From assembly GCF_008729015.1 (NCBI RefSeq), contig NZ_RKSM01000001.1:3348001-3412000 (forward strand): a stretch of DNA of 64,000 nucleotides. The letters are read 5' to 3'. This stretch comes from Haloarcula sp. CBA1129 (lineage in GTDB: Archaea > Halobacteriota > Halobacteria > Halobacteriales > Haloarculaceae). The notes beneath the pieces were generated by a model. The model worked only from the letters and a program-made list of their open reading frames with translations. It was not told where the DNA came from and did no database searches. Positions 7,967-16,754 of this stretch are shown in pieces (the stretch's first letter is position 1; each line of letters starts with the position of its first letter). The translations under genes and the position numbers were made by a program.

Positions 7967-8257
7967 GTGCCCAGCGACCTGCCCAGTGATGTACACGCGG
8001 TTCTGACGCAACTCGTTGACGCGGGCGAAACAGCGGTCACTTCTGCGGAATTCGAAACGGCTCGACAGACAGTTTCGACGGCTGAGACGGTCAGTCGGAA
8101 CAAACTCCCAGAGTGTGATCTGCGGGCACAGTTGCTACACGGCTGCGAGCAAGTCCACACCGCACTGAGCGACCACAACCCCGACGCGGCTGCCGAATAC
8201 TTGCGCGCGATGAGCCGACGACTTGCGGCAGCTGACGACGAACCGCTATCCACGTGA
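7967..8257 (+). CDS. Small helical hypothetical protein
   Basis: 96 residues, alpha-helical and acidic, starting at GTG 7967 (a TTG two codons upstream is also in frame). Helical heptads suggest dimerisation. There are two cysteines (RNKLPECDLRAQLLHGCE) but no metal motif. Divergent from the hypothetical gene ending at 7961. Function not recognised; it may belong with its divergent neighbour as a haloarchaea-specific pair. Confidence 0.6.
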   Translation: MPSDLPSDVHAVLTQLVDAGETAVTSAEFETARQTVSTAETVSRNKLPECDLRAQLLHGCEQVHTALSDHNPDAAAEYLRAMSRRLAAADDEPLST

Positions 8258-8377
8258 TTCTGTGCCCGCTGCTCGGTGCGCGCTGTTTTTCGGTCTGTTC
8301 ACTCGACAGCCGTGGGACGGAGACACTGACCGGCAGGCTCCCGTGAGAGTTAAGACAGCCACCGATAATACCGAGAT

Positions 8378-8827
8378 ATGCCTCAACGACTATCAAAGGC
8401 CGAAGACGCGCTCGCCGACGCGGGTGAACGCGAACTCGTCGTCGGCGGCGACCGGCCGCTCCGCATCTCTGCGGGCCATCGATTGCTCCATCACGACGGG
8501 AAATGCTCGCGCCCGCACGGACACAACTACGAAATCACCGTCCGCGTCACCGGCGAACTCACAGATGAGGGGTGGGTCGTGGATAAGGGCGCGGTCACGG
8601 ACGTAGTCGACGAGTGGGACCACCGCTTCCTGCTGGAGGCCGGCGACCCGCTTGTCGAGGCCTTCGACGCCAGCGGCGACGGCGACGCTGTGGTCGTCCT
8701 CGACCACCCACCGACAGCCGAAGTCATGGCCACGATACTGGAACAGCGCCTCGCCGACCGACTTCCGGAGACGGTGTCGGATGTGGCCGTCTCCGTCCGA
8801 GAGACCAGCGAACTCTGTATCCGCTGA
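8378..8827 (+). CDS. queD: 6-carboxy-tetrahydropterin synthase QueD
   Basis: 149 residues of the 6-pyruvoyl-tetrahydropterin synthase family. Zinc ligands come from SAGHRL (His) and HGHNYE (two His); the cysteine in GKCSRPHGHN is the catalytic residue. QueD converts dihydroneopterin triphosphate to 6-carboxy-tetrahydropterin, the first dedicated step to preQ0. Its stop overlaps the start of queE (TGATG), and queC follows, so the three form one operon. In archaea preQ0 is placed at position 15 of tRNA and converted to archaeosine. The start precedes a short N-terminal extension typical of haloarchaea. Cytoplasmic. Confidence 0.93.
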   Translation: MPQRLSKAEDALADAGERELVVGGDRPLRISAGHRLLHHDGKCSRPHGHNYEITVRVTGELTDEGWVVDKGAVTDVVDEWDHRFLLEAGDPLVEAFDASGDGDAVVVLDHPPTAEVMATILEQRLADRLPETVSDVAVSVRETSELCIR

Positions 8828-9609
8828 TGCCGGTCGCAAACGACGCACCCGGGGTCGATATCGAGGGGACTGACGCCGACGCAGAGACGGGTGACCTCCC
8901 GATTAACGAACTGTTCCAGTCGCTGCAAGGCGAGGGCCGACTGGCCGGTGTCCCGAGCGTGTTCGTCCGAACCAGCGGCTGTAATTTGCGGTGCTGGTTC
9001 TGTGATTCCTATCACACCTCGTGGGAACCGACTCACGACTGGTTCGATGTTGAGGACGTGCTGGCAGCTATCGAGGAGTACGATGCCGACCACGTCGTCC
9101 TTACCGGCGGCGAACCGCTCATTCACGACGCGAGCGCGGACCTGCTGGAGCGGCTGGCCGACCGGGACTATCACACGACGGTCGAGACCAACGGGACCGT
9201 CGTCCCCGACGCACCCATCGACCTCGCCAGCGTCAGCCCGAAACTGGCCTCCAGCACACCGACGGCCGACCGCGATCCCGACGGCGACGGTGAGTGGGCT
9301 GACCGCCACGAAGAGCGTCGACTCGACGTGCCGACACTCGCCGAACTCATCGAGCGCTACGACACGCAACTGAAGTTCGTTGTCACCGGACGCGAGGACA
9401 TGGCCGAAATCGAGGGCCTCATCGAACAGCTCCGCGACGCCGCGTCCGTTCGCGTGCGTGACGACGACGTGTTACTGATGCCGGAAGGACAGACGCGCGA
9501 CCAGCTCGAAGCGACCCGGGAGACCGTCGCGGATCTCGCACTGGAGTACGGCTACCGGTACACGCCGCGGCTCCACGTCGACCTCTGGAACGACGCACCG
9601 GGTACCTGA
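8827..9609 (+). CDS. queE: 7-carboxy-7-deazaguanine synthase QueE
   Basis: 260 residues. CNLRCWFC at about residue 51 is the radical-SAM C-x3-C-x2-C 4Fe-4S motif, with the QueE hallmark residues (LPINELFQSLQGEG, TGGEPL) around it. The enzyme rearranges 6-carboxy-tetrahydropterin to 7-carboxy-7-deazaguanine using S-adenosylmethionine and magnesium. ATG 8827 shares one base with the queD stop, indicating translational coupling; a longer open frame upstream lies within queD in another frame and was rejected. Middle gene of the preQ0 operon. Confidence 0.94.
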   Translation: MPVANDAPGVDIEGTDADAETGDLPINELFQSLQGEGRLAGVPSVFVRTSGCNLRCWFCDSYHTSWEPTHDWFDVEDVLAAIEEYDADHVVLTGGEPLIHDASADLLERLADRDYHTTVETNGTVVPDAPIDLASVSPKLASSTPTADRDPDGDGEWADRHEERRLDVPTLAELIERYDTQLKFVVTGREDMAEIEGLIEQLRDAASVRVRDDDVLLMPEGQTRDQLEATRETVADLALEYGYRYTPRLHVDLWNDAPGT

Positions 9610-9626
9610 CTGAGAAACGATAACAG

Positions 9627-10325
9627 ATGACTGATGACACCCGCGCTGTCGTGCTCGCCTCCGGCGGCATGGACAGCGCCACGGCGGCCTACGAAGCACA
9701 GACCCGCGGGTACGACGACCTGTATCTCCTCCATACGAGCTACGGGCAAAACACCGAAGACCGGGAGTACGACTGCGCCAGCGCGCTGGCCGACCACGTC
9801 GACGCGGCGGACTTCCTCCACGTCGAGACCGGCCATCTCACCCAGATCGGCGCGTCGTCACTGACCGACGACGCGATGGACGTGGCAGACGCCGACACTG
9901 ACAGCGACGAGATTCCGACCTCGTATGTCCCGTTCCGCAACGCGAATCTGCTGTCGATGGCGGTCTCCTACGCCGAGGCCAACGACTGCGGGGCCGTCTT
10001 CATCGGCGCACACAGCGAGGACTTCTCTGGGTATCCGGACTGCCGGCCCGCCTTCTTCGACGCCTTTCAGGGCGTCATCGACGCCGGCACGAAGCCCGAG
10101 ACGGACATCGACCTCGTCGCGCCCTTCGTCGAGTGGTCAAAGACCGACATCGCCGAGCGCGGCGTCGAACTCGGCGTCCCCTACGAGGATACGTGGAGCT
10201 GTTACCGGGACGACGAGCCGGCCTGTGGGACGTGTGACGCCTGCGCCTTCCGGCTCGAAGCCTTCCAGCGCATCGGCGAGCGGGACCTCATCGAGTACGC
10301 GGAGCGACCGACGTACGCGGAGTAG
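9627..10325 (+). CDS. queC: 7-cyano-7-deazaguanine synthase QueC
   Basis: 232 residues. SGGMDS near residue 13 is the PP-loop ATP-binding motif, and the C-terminal cluster CYRDDEPACGTCDAC gives the zinc-binding cysteines. QueC converts 7-carboxy-7-deazaguanine to preQ0 with ATP and ammonia. It starts 17 bases after queE and closes the preQ0 operon. No transglycosylase or archaeosine synthase gene is in the window. Length and motif order are normal for the family. Confidence 0.95.
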   Translation: MTDDTRAVVLASGGMDSATAAYEAQTRGYDDLYLLHTSYGQNTEDREYDCASALADHVDAADFLHVETGHLTQIGASSLTDDAMDVADADTDSDEIPTSYVPFRNANLLSMAVSYAEANDCGAVFIGAHSEDFSGYPDCRPAFFDAFQGVIDAGTKPETDIDLVAPFVEWSKTDIAERGVELGVPYEDTWSCYRDDEPACGTCDACAFRLEAFQRIGERDLIEYAERPTYAE

Positions 10326-10355
10326 GCTGCCCGCGAGCGGTTGCCTTCTGACGGG

Positions 10356-10739
10356 CTAGTCGTCGGCTGTGTCTTGAGCCAGCCCTTCGAGAACGTATTC
10401 CGCCGAGGTCCGGGTCGTTGCCAGCGGTACGTCGTGCACATCACAGATGCGCAGGAGCGCAGAGATGTCCGGCTCGTGGGGCTGTGCCGTCAGCGGGTCC
10501 CGAAGGAAGACGATACCGTCCATCCGGCCCTCGGCGACTTCCGCGCCGATCTGTGTGTCGCCGCCCATCGGCCCGCTCTCCTTGCGCTCGACCGTGAGCT
10601 CGGTCTCGGCCATGATGCGCTTGCTCGTCGTACCAGTTCCGACGAGATCGAACTCCGAGAGTGTTGCTTCGTAACTCTGTGCCAGATCTATCATCTCGGG
10701 TTTCTCGTCGTCGTGTGCGATGAGCGCGACGCGGGTCAT
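10356..10739 (-). CDS. mgsA: Methylglyoxal synthase
   Basis: 127 residues, full length for Mgs[10 protein letters not shown] at the N terminus, TGTTSK (phosphate-binding loop) and [13 protein letters not shown] are the family motifs; the Asp in GGDTQ is the catalytic base. The enzyme converts dihydroxyacetone phosphate to methylglyoxal and phosphate, a bypass of lower glycolysis that relieves sugar-phosphate stress. Convergent with queC, 30 bases apart, so not part of that operon. Cytoplasmic. Confidence 0.94.
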   Translation of the reverse strand: MTRVALIAHDDEKPEMIDLAQSYEATLSEFDLVGTGTTSKRIMAETELTVERKESGPMGGDTQIGAEVAEGRMDGIVFLRDPLTAQPHEPDISALLRICDVHDVPLATTRTSAEYVLEGLAQDTADD

Positions 10740-10797
10740 ACCGATGGCTCTCAGGCCACTGTCTTATGTCATTTGGACGGGGGCGTGTCAGCGCCGG

Positions 10798-11076
10798 TTA
10801 CCCACCGACAGAAATCTCCCCATCAGCGGTTACTGTCACGTCGTGTCCTTCGACAGCGAACGTCAGCGACTCCGTCGTCCCCTCTCCGACGACCGCACGG
10901 AGTGACTCGCTGTCGACGTACGTATCCAGCCCGTCAATATCATCCGCATCCAGATCCGTCGCTTCAAGCACCGCATCGGCAATAACATCTTCCGCGGGTT
11001 CAGGGCTCACCCAGTCGTCGGACTCCTCCGTGGCCCGACTCCGCAGCATATACACAGTCCCCTCGTTCGAGCTCAT
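10798..11076 (-). CDS. HalOD1 output-domain protein
   Basis: 92 residues, a stand-alone haloarchaeal output domain (HalOD1 type): a helical first half with the VIADAVLEATDLDADDIDGLDTYVD-like pattern and a C-terminal beta pair (SLTFAVEGHDVTVTADGEI, cited in two parts in the family). Such domains sit at the ends of haloarchaeal signalling proteins or occur alone; their partner is unknown. A TATA-like box lies 22-31 bases upstream (11098-11107, minus strand), so the transcript is likely leaderless. Separated from mgsA by 58 bases on the same strand. Confidence 0.78.
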   Translation of the reverse strand: MSSNEGTVYMLRSRATEESDDWVSPEPAEDVIADAVLEATDLDADDIDGLDTYVDSESLRAVVGEGTTESLTFAVEGHDVTVTADGEISVGG

Positions 11077-11299
11077 ACCCCAACGTACGCGCTCCGCTCT
11101 TATAACAGCGGACGAGCTGTTTCACTGTCTGAAGTAACCGGCGTGTCGACGACGACCCAGACGCGACGCCCACCCACGCTGTCGGCTTACATGACGAAAA
11201 ACGCAGCTATTCGGCGACACCTAGCCCCTAGACCCACTACAGAGGGCCAGCGTCCCACCATCTTCGCTTTCCACGAACGGGGATCCGTTCTCAGTCCGA

Positions 11300-11959
11300 T
11301 TACTCCGGCGGTGAGCCGACAAGCGGCCGTTCAGGGGCTGCCAGTGTGTTCTGGACCAGCGTTCGCGTCCCCCGGCGGAGCCGCTCCGAAGCGGCCTGAC
11401 TGGAGATACCGAGCTCCGCAGCGAGGTCCGAGAGGGACGACTCCCGCGGAACGGTGAAGTACCCACGGTTGAGCGCGAGCAACAGCACTTCTTGCTGTGG
11501 ATCTGTCACGCCGAACTGTGGAGAGGCCTCCGTGTCGTCAGTGATGGTCTGAATGTCGATGTTGATGTCACTGGACACGAGCACATCACGGAACGATAGC
11601 ACCGAACTCTTCTCCGGGAACCGGGCTCGAAACACCCAGTCCTTGCCGGTCTGTGCGGCACCGAGCAGGAATCCGTCCGCGTTCAACAACGCTTCTCCGA
11701 TCGTATCGATTGTCGTGTCAGTCGTATGCAGGGTGTACCAGTGACCATCTCCTTCTGCCGCTACGTGGGCATAATCGGTGATACTCTCGTCCTGGGCCAG
11801 ATTCGCTTCGATGGCGGGCCGCTCGACAGGGCCAATCCAGGCGACGGCACGGCAGTCGCCACTCTCACAGTGAAGTCGCTGTATCCGTATCGCTGCTTTA
11901 CTCAGCGTTTCAGCTGTTCGCTGCAAGAGGGGGGCATCGATGTGAAATTCTACTATCAT
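11300..11959 (-). CDS. Bat-type HTH transcriptional regulator
   Basis: 219 residues. The N-terminal ~150 residues resemble the domain that accompanies Bat-type HTH proteins, and the C-terminal 55 residues form the HTH_10 domain (LLLALNRGYFTVPRE, then LSDLAAELGISSQAASERLR), named after the bacterio-opsin activator. It should bind DNA through the C-terminal helix-turn-helix and sense an unknown signal through the N-terminal part. CESGDC near residue 31 might be redox-sensitive (speculative). The direct target is not visible; neighbours are a HalOD1 protein and a pilin-like surface protein. Confidence 0.86.
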   Translation of the reverse strand: MIVEFHIDAPLLQRTAETLSKAAIRIQRLHCESGDCRAVAWIGPVERPAIEANLAQDESITDYAHVAAEGDGHWYTLHTTDTTIDTIGEALLNADGFLLGAAQTGKDWVFRARFPEKSSVLSFRDVLVSSDINIDIQTITDDTEASPQFGVTDPQQEVLLLALNRGYFTVPRESSLSDLAAELGISSQAASERLRRGTRTLVQNTLAAPERPLVGSPPE

Positions 11960-12259
11960 GTCTCACTGTCACGCAGCAACGGTGATAAACCCCGGTCAGA
12001 CAGTTGTCGTACCTGAAAACGGTGCTTGTGTAATTTCCGGGTACTGAAGGCTGACGGCAGTATGGACCGAGGTATAGTTGCTTCAAGCACCACTCGATAG
12101 CACTCAGGAAATCCACTTAAATTCCCAGCATGGCCTACCATGTCTCAAACACCAGCACCCTTTTGACTGGCAACAAGTATAATCACAGCATCCACTGTGC
12201 TACGCCTGCTGACACCCACACTCGACGGCCCCGTGCAGTACGCTCCCGTCTGAATCAAC
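11960..12259. other. Intergenic region, divergent promoters
   Basis: 300 bases between the Bat-type regulator (minus) and the pilin-like gene (plus). It is more AT-rich than its neighbours and must hold both promoters. I see no open reading frame with haloarchaeal codon use, no clear inverted repeat and no RNA gene. Confidence 0.6.
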
Positions 12260-14116
12260 ATGACTGACCTTTGCCGCGGTCAATCGGAGACAGTTGGTGT
12301 TGTGTTACTGACGGCTGTTATCGTCATCTCGGTCTCGGTACTGGGTGCTGGTATTCTTTCGTCCGGGGCACAATCCGTTGACAAGCCGCTGGTGGATCTC
12401 GACATAGACATTACAACGACTACGATCTCGGTTACACACGATGGCGGTGACACTGTCGACGGTACGTCACTCGACATTATCATCCGGAACGAAACTGCGA
12501 GCCAGCGCTATGAGTCCGCCGTCACCGGGCAGTTCAAACCGACTGATACCGTGACCCAGTCACATACTTACACCGGCACCGTGACGGTTCTTGTCGTGTA
12601 CACCGACAGCAACACCGTCCTCGGCCGAGAGAGCCGAACGCTGTATACTGACACGGGGACGGATGCCGAGACGACGCCGGCCACAGAGACGGATACCGGC
12701 GAGACGCCGACCGCGGAGCCGCCGGCTATTGATTCGGCGACACTTCCCGGAACGCCGATAGACGACACCGAAGCCAACAGCAACGTCGAACGACCACTCA
12801 CGCTGACCTTCGATGACGAGATGGACCAGACTGTTGCACCGACTATCGAGCTTGACGGCGTCACTGATAGCTCGGCGACTGTGGTGACTGCGGACGGGGG
12901 CTGGACAACGTCGACAACGTACGAAGTCCCGATTCGGTTCGCTGACAACGACGTGGACGAAACAGTCGACGTGGAGGTATCGGGAGCGACGGACACCGAC
13001 GGAACCGAGATGTCGCCACAAACTGCGCTGTCGTTCCTCCTCGACAGTCGCTCGCCGGGCGACGTGAACGGTGTTGTCGTCGAGCCCGATGCCATCACTC
13101 GAGCGAATCAAGACGCTGTCGACGTGACTGTTACCGACCCGGATTCGCTGGACGGCGACGAGACGGCAATTGTTACGCTGGAAGACCAGACCGGGACGAC
13201 AATAACACGGACAGCGGCCATCGACCCGTCGACCAGCGAAACGACGCTGACGTTCGATACGACCGCGCTCGCTGACGGAGCGGTCACACCAACGGCAGTC
13301 GTCGAGGACGACGTGGGCAACCGCGGCGACTCGGTCACGAACGACCAGACGCCGAAGGACACGACCGAACCGACCGTCGATTCGTTCACAGCGACAGAGG
13401 ACGGGAGCCGGACGTTCACTGTTACGCTCGAAGCGACTGAACGAACCGCCATTCAAGCAAGTGACGTGACGCTTGATGTGTCCGGTCCGGGAACTGTCGA
13501 AAACACGGAGCAGCTGAACCTCGACAACAGCGGCTCGTCGTTCACCTATGAAATCAAGTACACGGTGAGTCAGCCCGGCGAGTACACTGTCACGCTATCA
13601 AAACTAGAAGACGCCTACGGCAACGACGGCGCGACCGGCCAAACCGAATCGGTCGCGCTTGGCGATGCTGCCGACTCTGTCAGTTATCGGGACGATGCTA
13701 GCACGTTCGGCAGCGACGGCTCCGGTGTCACGCTATCGGTCGAGAATACGGCCTCGACATCGGTCAGCGTCAGGAACGTCACTGTCAGTACGAACGCTGC
13801 GAGTGTGCTGTATGAGGGACAGTCTGGCAGTACCCGGACTGAGCATGAAATTCGTGTCGTCGGCTCGTCGACGGGGTTCTGGGACACGGACAAGGAACGC
13901 AATGCCGGGAAAGACGGCTATACCATCGGAGAGACAGCGACATTATCCGGCGCCGCAACCATCGCTGGCGATTCGACCGCTGAAGTCACGATGTACGAAT
14001 TTATCGACTCTGGATCTGGTAACTCCGGCAAACCCGTCGATATGGCGGATAAAAACATCACCGTAACGCTGGGCTTCGCTGACGGAAGCGAACTGACGTT
14101 CACCGTGAGGCCGTAA
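12260..14116 (+). CDS. Large pilin-like surface protein with Ig-like repeats
   Basis: 618 residues. The N terminus RGQSETVGVVLLTAVIVI is an archaeal class III signal (charged residues, cleavage before Q-S-E, then a hydrophobic assembly helix), as in haloarchaeal pilins of the Pilin_N family. After this domain (to about 110) comes a Thr/Glu-rich linker, then a SbsA/Big-type Ig-like module (LTFDDEMDQTVAP near residue 180), two or three further beta-rich modules to about residue 470 and a Thr/Ser/Asp-rich end. Typical pilins have 120-200 residues, so this looks like an adhesin or minor tip pilin. A prepilin peptidase gene is not in the window. Confidence 0.82.
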   Translation: MTDLCRGQSETVGVVLLTAVIVISVSVLGAGILSSGAQSVDKPLVDLDIDITTTTISVTHDGGDTVDGTSLDIIIRNETASQRYESAVTGQFKPTDTVTQSHTYTGTVTVLVVYTDSNTVLGRESRTLYTDTGTDAETTPATETDTGETPTAEPPAIDSATLPGTPIDDTEANSNVERPLTLTFDDEMDQTVAPTIELDGVTDSSATVVTADGGWTTSTTYEVPIRFADNDVDETVDVEVSGATDTDGTEMSPQTALSFLLDSRSPGDVNGVVVEPDAITRANQDAVDVTVTDPDSLDGDETAIVTLEDQTGTTITRTAAIDPSTSETTLTFDTTALADGAVTPTAVVEDDVGNRGDSVTNDQTPKDTTEPTVDSFTATEDGSRTFTVTLEATERTAIQASDVTLDVSGPGTVENTEQLNLDNSGSSFTYEIKYTVSQPGEYTVTLSKLEDAYGNDGATGQTESVALGDAADSVSYRDDASTFGSDGSGVTLSVENTASTSVSVRNVTVSTNAASVLYEGQSGSTRTEHEIRVVGSSTGFWDTDKERNAGKDGYTIGETATLSGAATIAGDSTAEVTMYEFIDSGSGNSGKPVDMADKNITVTLGFADGSELTFTVRP

Positions 14117-14127
14117 CCGTGGCGGTG

Positions 14128-14592
14128 TTACTGTAGATTCTCGCCCTGATACGAGCCTTCGTACGTCCCTTCGTGAGCGGCGTCGGCGAGCACGAGCTGT
14201 GCGATCCGCGCCCCCTGTTCGAGTTCTATCGGATGGTGGACCTCCAGTAGCCCCTCACCCCGCCCCTCGTAGCCGGCGTCCCAGACGGCTGTATCGAGCA
14301 TACAGGAGTTACGGAGCAACGACGACCGCGGGAGGAGAAAGCCGATGTGTCCATCTGGAATGACGACTCGGTCGGCGTACTCGACGATGTAGCCGCCGCG
14401 GTCGAGGTGGTACATCCCGTCGCTGGGTTCGATCTCCTGTCGGTCGCCGACAGTCTTGCCGCCGCGTTCGATGCGCCCCGGTTCGACCTGCTCGTAGATC
14501 GCACCGAGCGTGAGGTCGACGCCGTTCGGTTGCACTTGTGACTCTCTCAGGTCGCCGAGTGCATCGGCGACGAACCGCCCACTTTTGAACAT
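14128..14592 (-). CDS. dCTP deaminase / dUTPase family protein
   Basis: 154 residues, the length of the archaeal dUTP nucleotidohydrolase group rather than of full dCTP deaminase (about 190). LPRSSLLRNS is the conserved substrate-binding segment, followed by AVWDAGYEGRGEG, the beta-strand region around the catalytic site. The enzyme would hydrolyse dUTP to dUMP, keeping uracil out of DNA and feeding thymidylate synthesis; trimeric in the family. ATG 14592 was chosen because sequence upstream in frame is basic and unlike the family. Divergent from aconitase, with 162 bases of shared upstream region; convergent with the pilin-like gene. Confidence 0.87.
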   Translation of the reverse strand: MFKSGRFVADALGDLRESQVQPNGVDLTLGAIYEQVEPGRIERGGKTVGDRQEIEPSDGMYHLDRGGYIVEYADRVVIPDGHIGFLLPRSSLLRNSCMLDTAVWDAGYEGRGEGLLEVHHPIELEQGARIAQLVLADAAHEGTYEGSYQGENLQ

Positions 14593-14720
14593 ACGCGGTT
14601 CTGTGCGAGTGTCGTGGAAAGACCTGCCGGTCTGGCCGACCGCCGTTCCGGTCAGTTGACTCGCTTCTGAGTGACGGACGGAACGGATTTTTATATGAAA
14701 AATACGACGGAATACGCGGG

Positions 14721-14730
14721 ATTTATACCG
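14721..14730 (+). promoter_or_regulatory. TATA-like box of aconitase gene
   Basis: ATTTATACCG lies 25-34 bases before ATG 14755, the spacing expected for a leaderless haloarchaeal transcript. A second AT-rich stretch (TTTTTATAT, 14688-14696) lies further upstream and could give a longer leader. Confidence 0.45.
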
Positions 14731-14754
14731 CCGCGCCATCCATTGACGCACGTT

Positions 14755-16728
14755 ATGGGACAGACGCTTACGGAAAAAATTCTCGACGACCATCTCGTCG
14801 AAGGGGAGCTAACACCCGGAGAAGAGATCGGGATCGAGATCGATCAGGTGCTGACACAGGACACGACCGGGACGCTCGTCTGGCTGCAGTTCGAAGCGCT
14901 GGGCCTCGAAGAGGTCCAGACGGAACTGGCCGCCCAGTACTGTGACCACCAGACCTACCAGTTCGACTTCAAGAACACCGACGACCACCGCTTCCTCCGC
15001 TCGGCCGCAGGCACGTTCGGGGCCCACTTCTCGCGCCCCGGCAACGGTATCTGTCACAACGTCCACAAGGAGAACTTCGCCGCACCCGGCAAGACGATGC
15101 TCGGGTCCGACTCCCACACGCCGACCCCCGGCGGCCTCGGCGAACTCGCTATCGGGTCCGGTGGGCTCGACGTCGCCGTCGCGATGGGTGGCGGTGCCTA
15201 CTACATCGAGATGCCGGAAGTCGTCAACGTCCGCCTCGAAGGCGAGCTGCCCGACTGGGCGACCGCCAAGGACGTCATCTTGGAGCTGCTCCGCCGGCTG
15301 TCGGTCAAGGGCGGCGTCGGCAAGGTGCTGGAATACACCGGTCCCGGCGTCGAGACGCTGACCGTCCCCGAGCGGACCACCATCACCAACATGGGGACCG
15401 AGCTCGGTGCGACGTCCTCTATCTTCCCGACGGACGAGCAGACCGAGGACTACCTCGAACGCCTCGGCCGCGAGGACGTATTCGAGGACATCGGCCCCGA
15501 CGAGGACGCCGAGTACGCCGACGAGATCGTCGTCGACCTCTCGGACCTCGAACCGCTCATCGCCGAGCCGTCGATGCCTGACAACGTCGTGCCCGTCTCC
15601 GAGGTCGAGGGCGTCGACGTCGAGCAGGTCATGATCGGCTCCTGTACGAACGGTGCCTACGAGGACATCCTCCCGTCCGCGAAGATGCTGGAGGGTCGCA
15701 ACATCGACAAGAAGACCGAGATGATCGTCGCGCCCGGCTCCAAGCAGGCCTCCGAGATGCTGGCCCGCGAGGGCTGGACCGCGGAGATGATGGCCGCTGG
15801 CGTCAACTTCTCCGAGGCGACGTGTGGTGCCTGTATCGGCATCGGCCACGTGCCCGCTTCCGACTCCGTCTCGCTGCGGACGTTCAACCGCAACTTCGAG
15901 GGTCGCTCCGGCATCGAGGACGACAACGTCTATCTGTGCTCGCCGGAAGTCGCCACCGCGGCGGCCATCAAGGGCGAGATCGTCGACCCACGGGACCTCG
16001 CCGACGAACTCGGCGACCTCGAGGCCCCCGGTCTGGAGATGCCCGACCAGTACATCGGCAACTCCGAATCGGACCTCATCGCGCCGGACAACGCCGTTGA
16101 CGACGAACTCATCAAGGGCCCGAACATCGGCGACGTGCCGCTGAAGGACCCGCTGGAGACGGAAGTCGGTGGTGAAGCCCTCCTGAAGATGGAGGACAAC
16201 ATCACGACGGACCACATCATCCCGGCCACACAGGACATCCTGATGTACCGGTCGAACGTCCCGAAGCTCTCCGAGTTCACGCTCTCGCGCGTCGACGACA
16301 CGTTCGCGGAGCGCGCACTCGAAGCCGACGGCGGCGTCCTCGTCGCTGGCGAGAACTACGGCCAGGGCTCCTCGCGTGAACACGCGGCCCTGTGCCCGAT
16401 GTACCTGGGAATCGAGACCGTCCTTGCACAGAGCTTCGCCCGCATCCACAAGGCGAACCTGTTCAACTTCGGTATCGTCCCACTCACCATCGACGAAGAG
16501 ACTTACGAGAAGATCGAGGAAGGCGACGACATCGAGATCGTCGACGACGCAGCCGAAGCCGTCCGCTCCGGTCAGGAGGAGTTCACCATCCGCGTGAACG
16601 ACGACTGGGAAGCGACCGGCAAGCTCGACGCCTCCGAGCGTGAACGCGAGATCCTCGCCGCCGGTGGCAAGCTCTCGCACACGAAACAGCAGCACGACGA
16701 CAGCGGCGCTGCACCTGCAGACGACTAA
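14755..16728 (+). CDS. acn: Aconitate hydratase
   Basis: 657 residues. It interconverts citrate and isocitrate through a 4Fe-4S cluster in the citric acid cycle. Cluster cysteines are in GSCTN (near residue 288) and CGACIG (near 354); the swivel domain follows, with the NYGQGSSREHAAL segment near residue 540. The length, shorter than bacterial AcnA (about 890), fits the mitochondrial/archaeal type. ATG 14755 was chosen over an upstream ATG because it begins the conserved GQTLTEKIL region and has a TATA-like box at the right distance. Monocistronic: divergent gene upstream, hairpin and 500-base gap downstream. Confidence 0.95.
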   Translation: MGQTLTEKILDDHLVEGELTPGEEIGIEIDQVLTQDTTGTLVWLQFEALGLEEVQTELAAQYCDHQTYQFDFKNTDDHRFLRSAAGTFGAHFSRPGNGICHNVHKENFAAPGKTMLGSDSHTPTPGGLGELAIGSGGLDVAVAMGGGAYYIEMPEVVNVRLEGELPDWATAKDVILELLRRLSVKGGVGKVLEYTGPGVETLTVPERTTITNMGTELGATSSIFPTDEQTEDYLERLGREDVFEDIGPDEDAEYADEIVVDLSDLEPLIAEPSMPDNVVPVSEVEGVDVEQVMIGSCTNGAYEDILPSAKMLEGRNIDKKTEMIVAPGSKQASEMLAREGWTAEMMAAGVNFSEATCGACIGIGHVPASDSVSLRTFNRNFEGRSGIEDDNVYLCSPEVATAAAIKGEIVDPRDLADELGDLEAPGLEMPDQYIGNSESDLIAPDNAVDDELIKGPNIGDVPLKDPLETEVGGEALLKMEDNITTDHIIPATQDILMYRSNVPKLSEFTLSRVDDTFAERALEADGGVLVAGENYGQGSSREHAALCPMYLGIETVLAQSFARIHKANLFNFGIVPLTIDEETYEKIEEGDDIEIVDDAAEAVRSGQEEFTIRVNDDWEATGKLDASEREREILAAGGKLSHTKQQHDDSGAAPADD

Positions 16729-16732
16729 CGCG

Positions 16733-16754
16733 AGTCTGCGCGGAGCGAAGACTC
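16733..16754 (+). terminator. Hairpin just after aconitase stop
   Basis: GAGTCT 16733-16738 pairs with AGACTC 16749-16754 around an 11-base loop GCGCGGAGCGA, four bases after the stop. No long T-run follows, so a terminator role is only likely by position. The loop resembles the GCG/AGCG-rich core of the repeats at 473-562. Confidence 0.4.
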
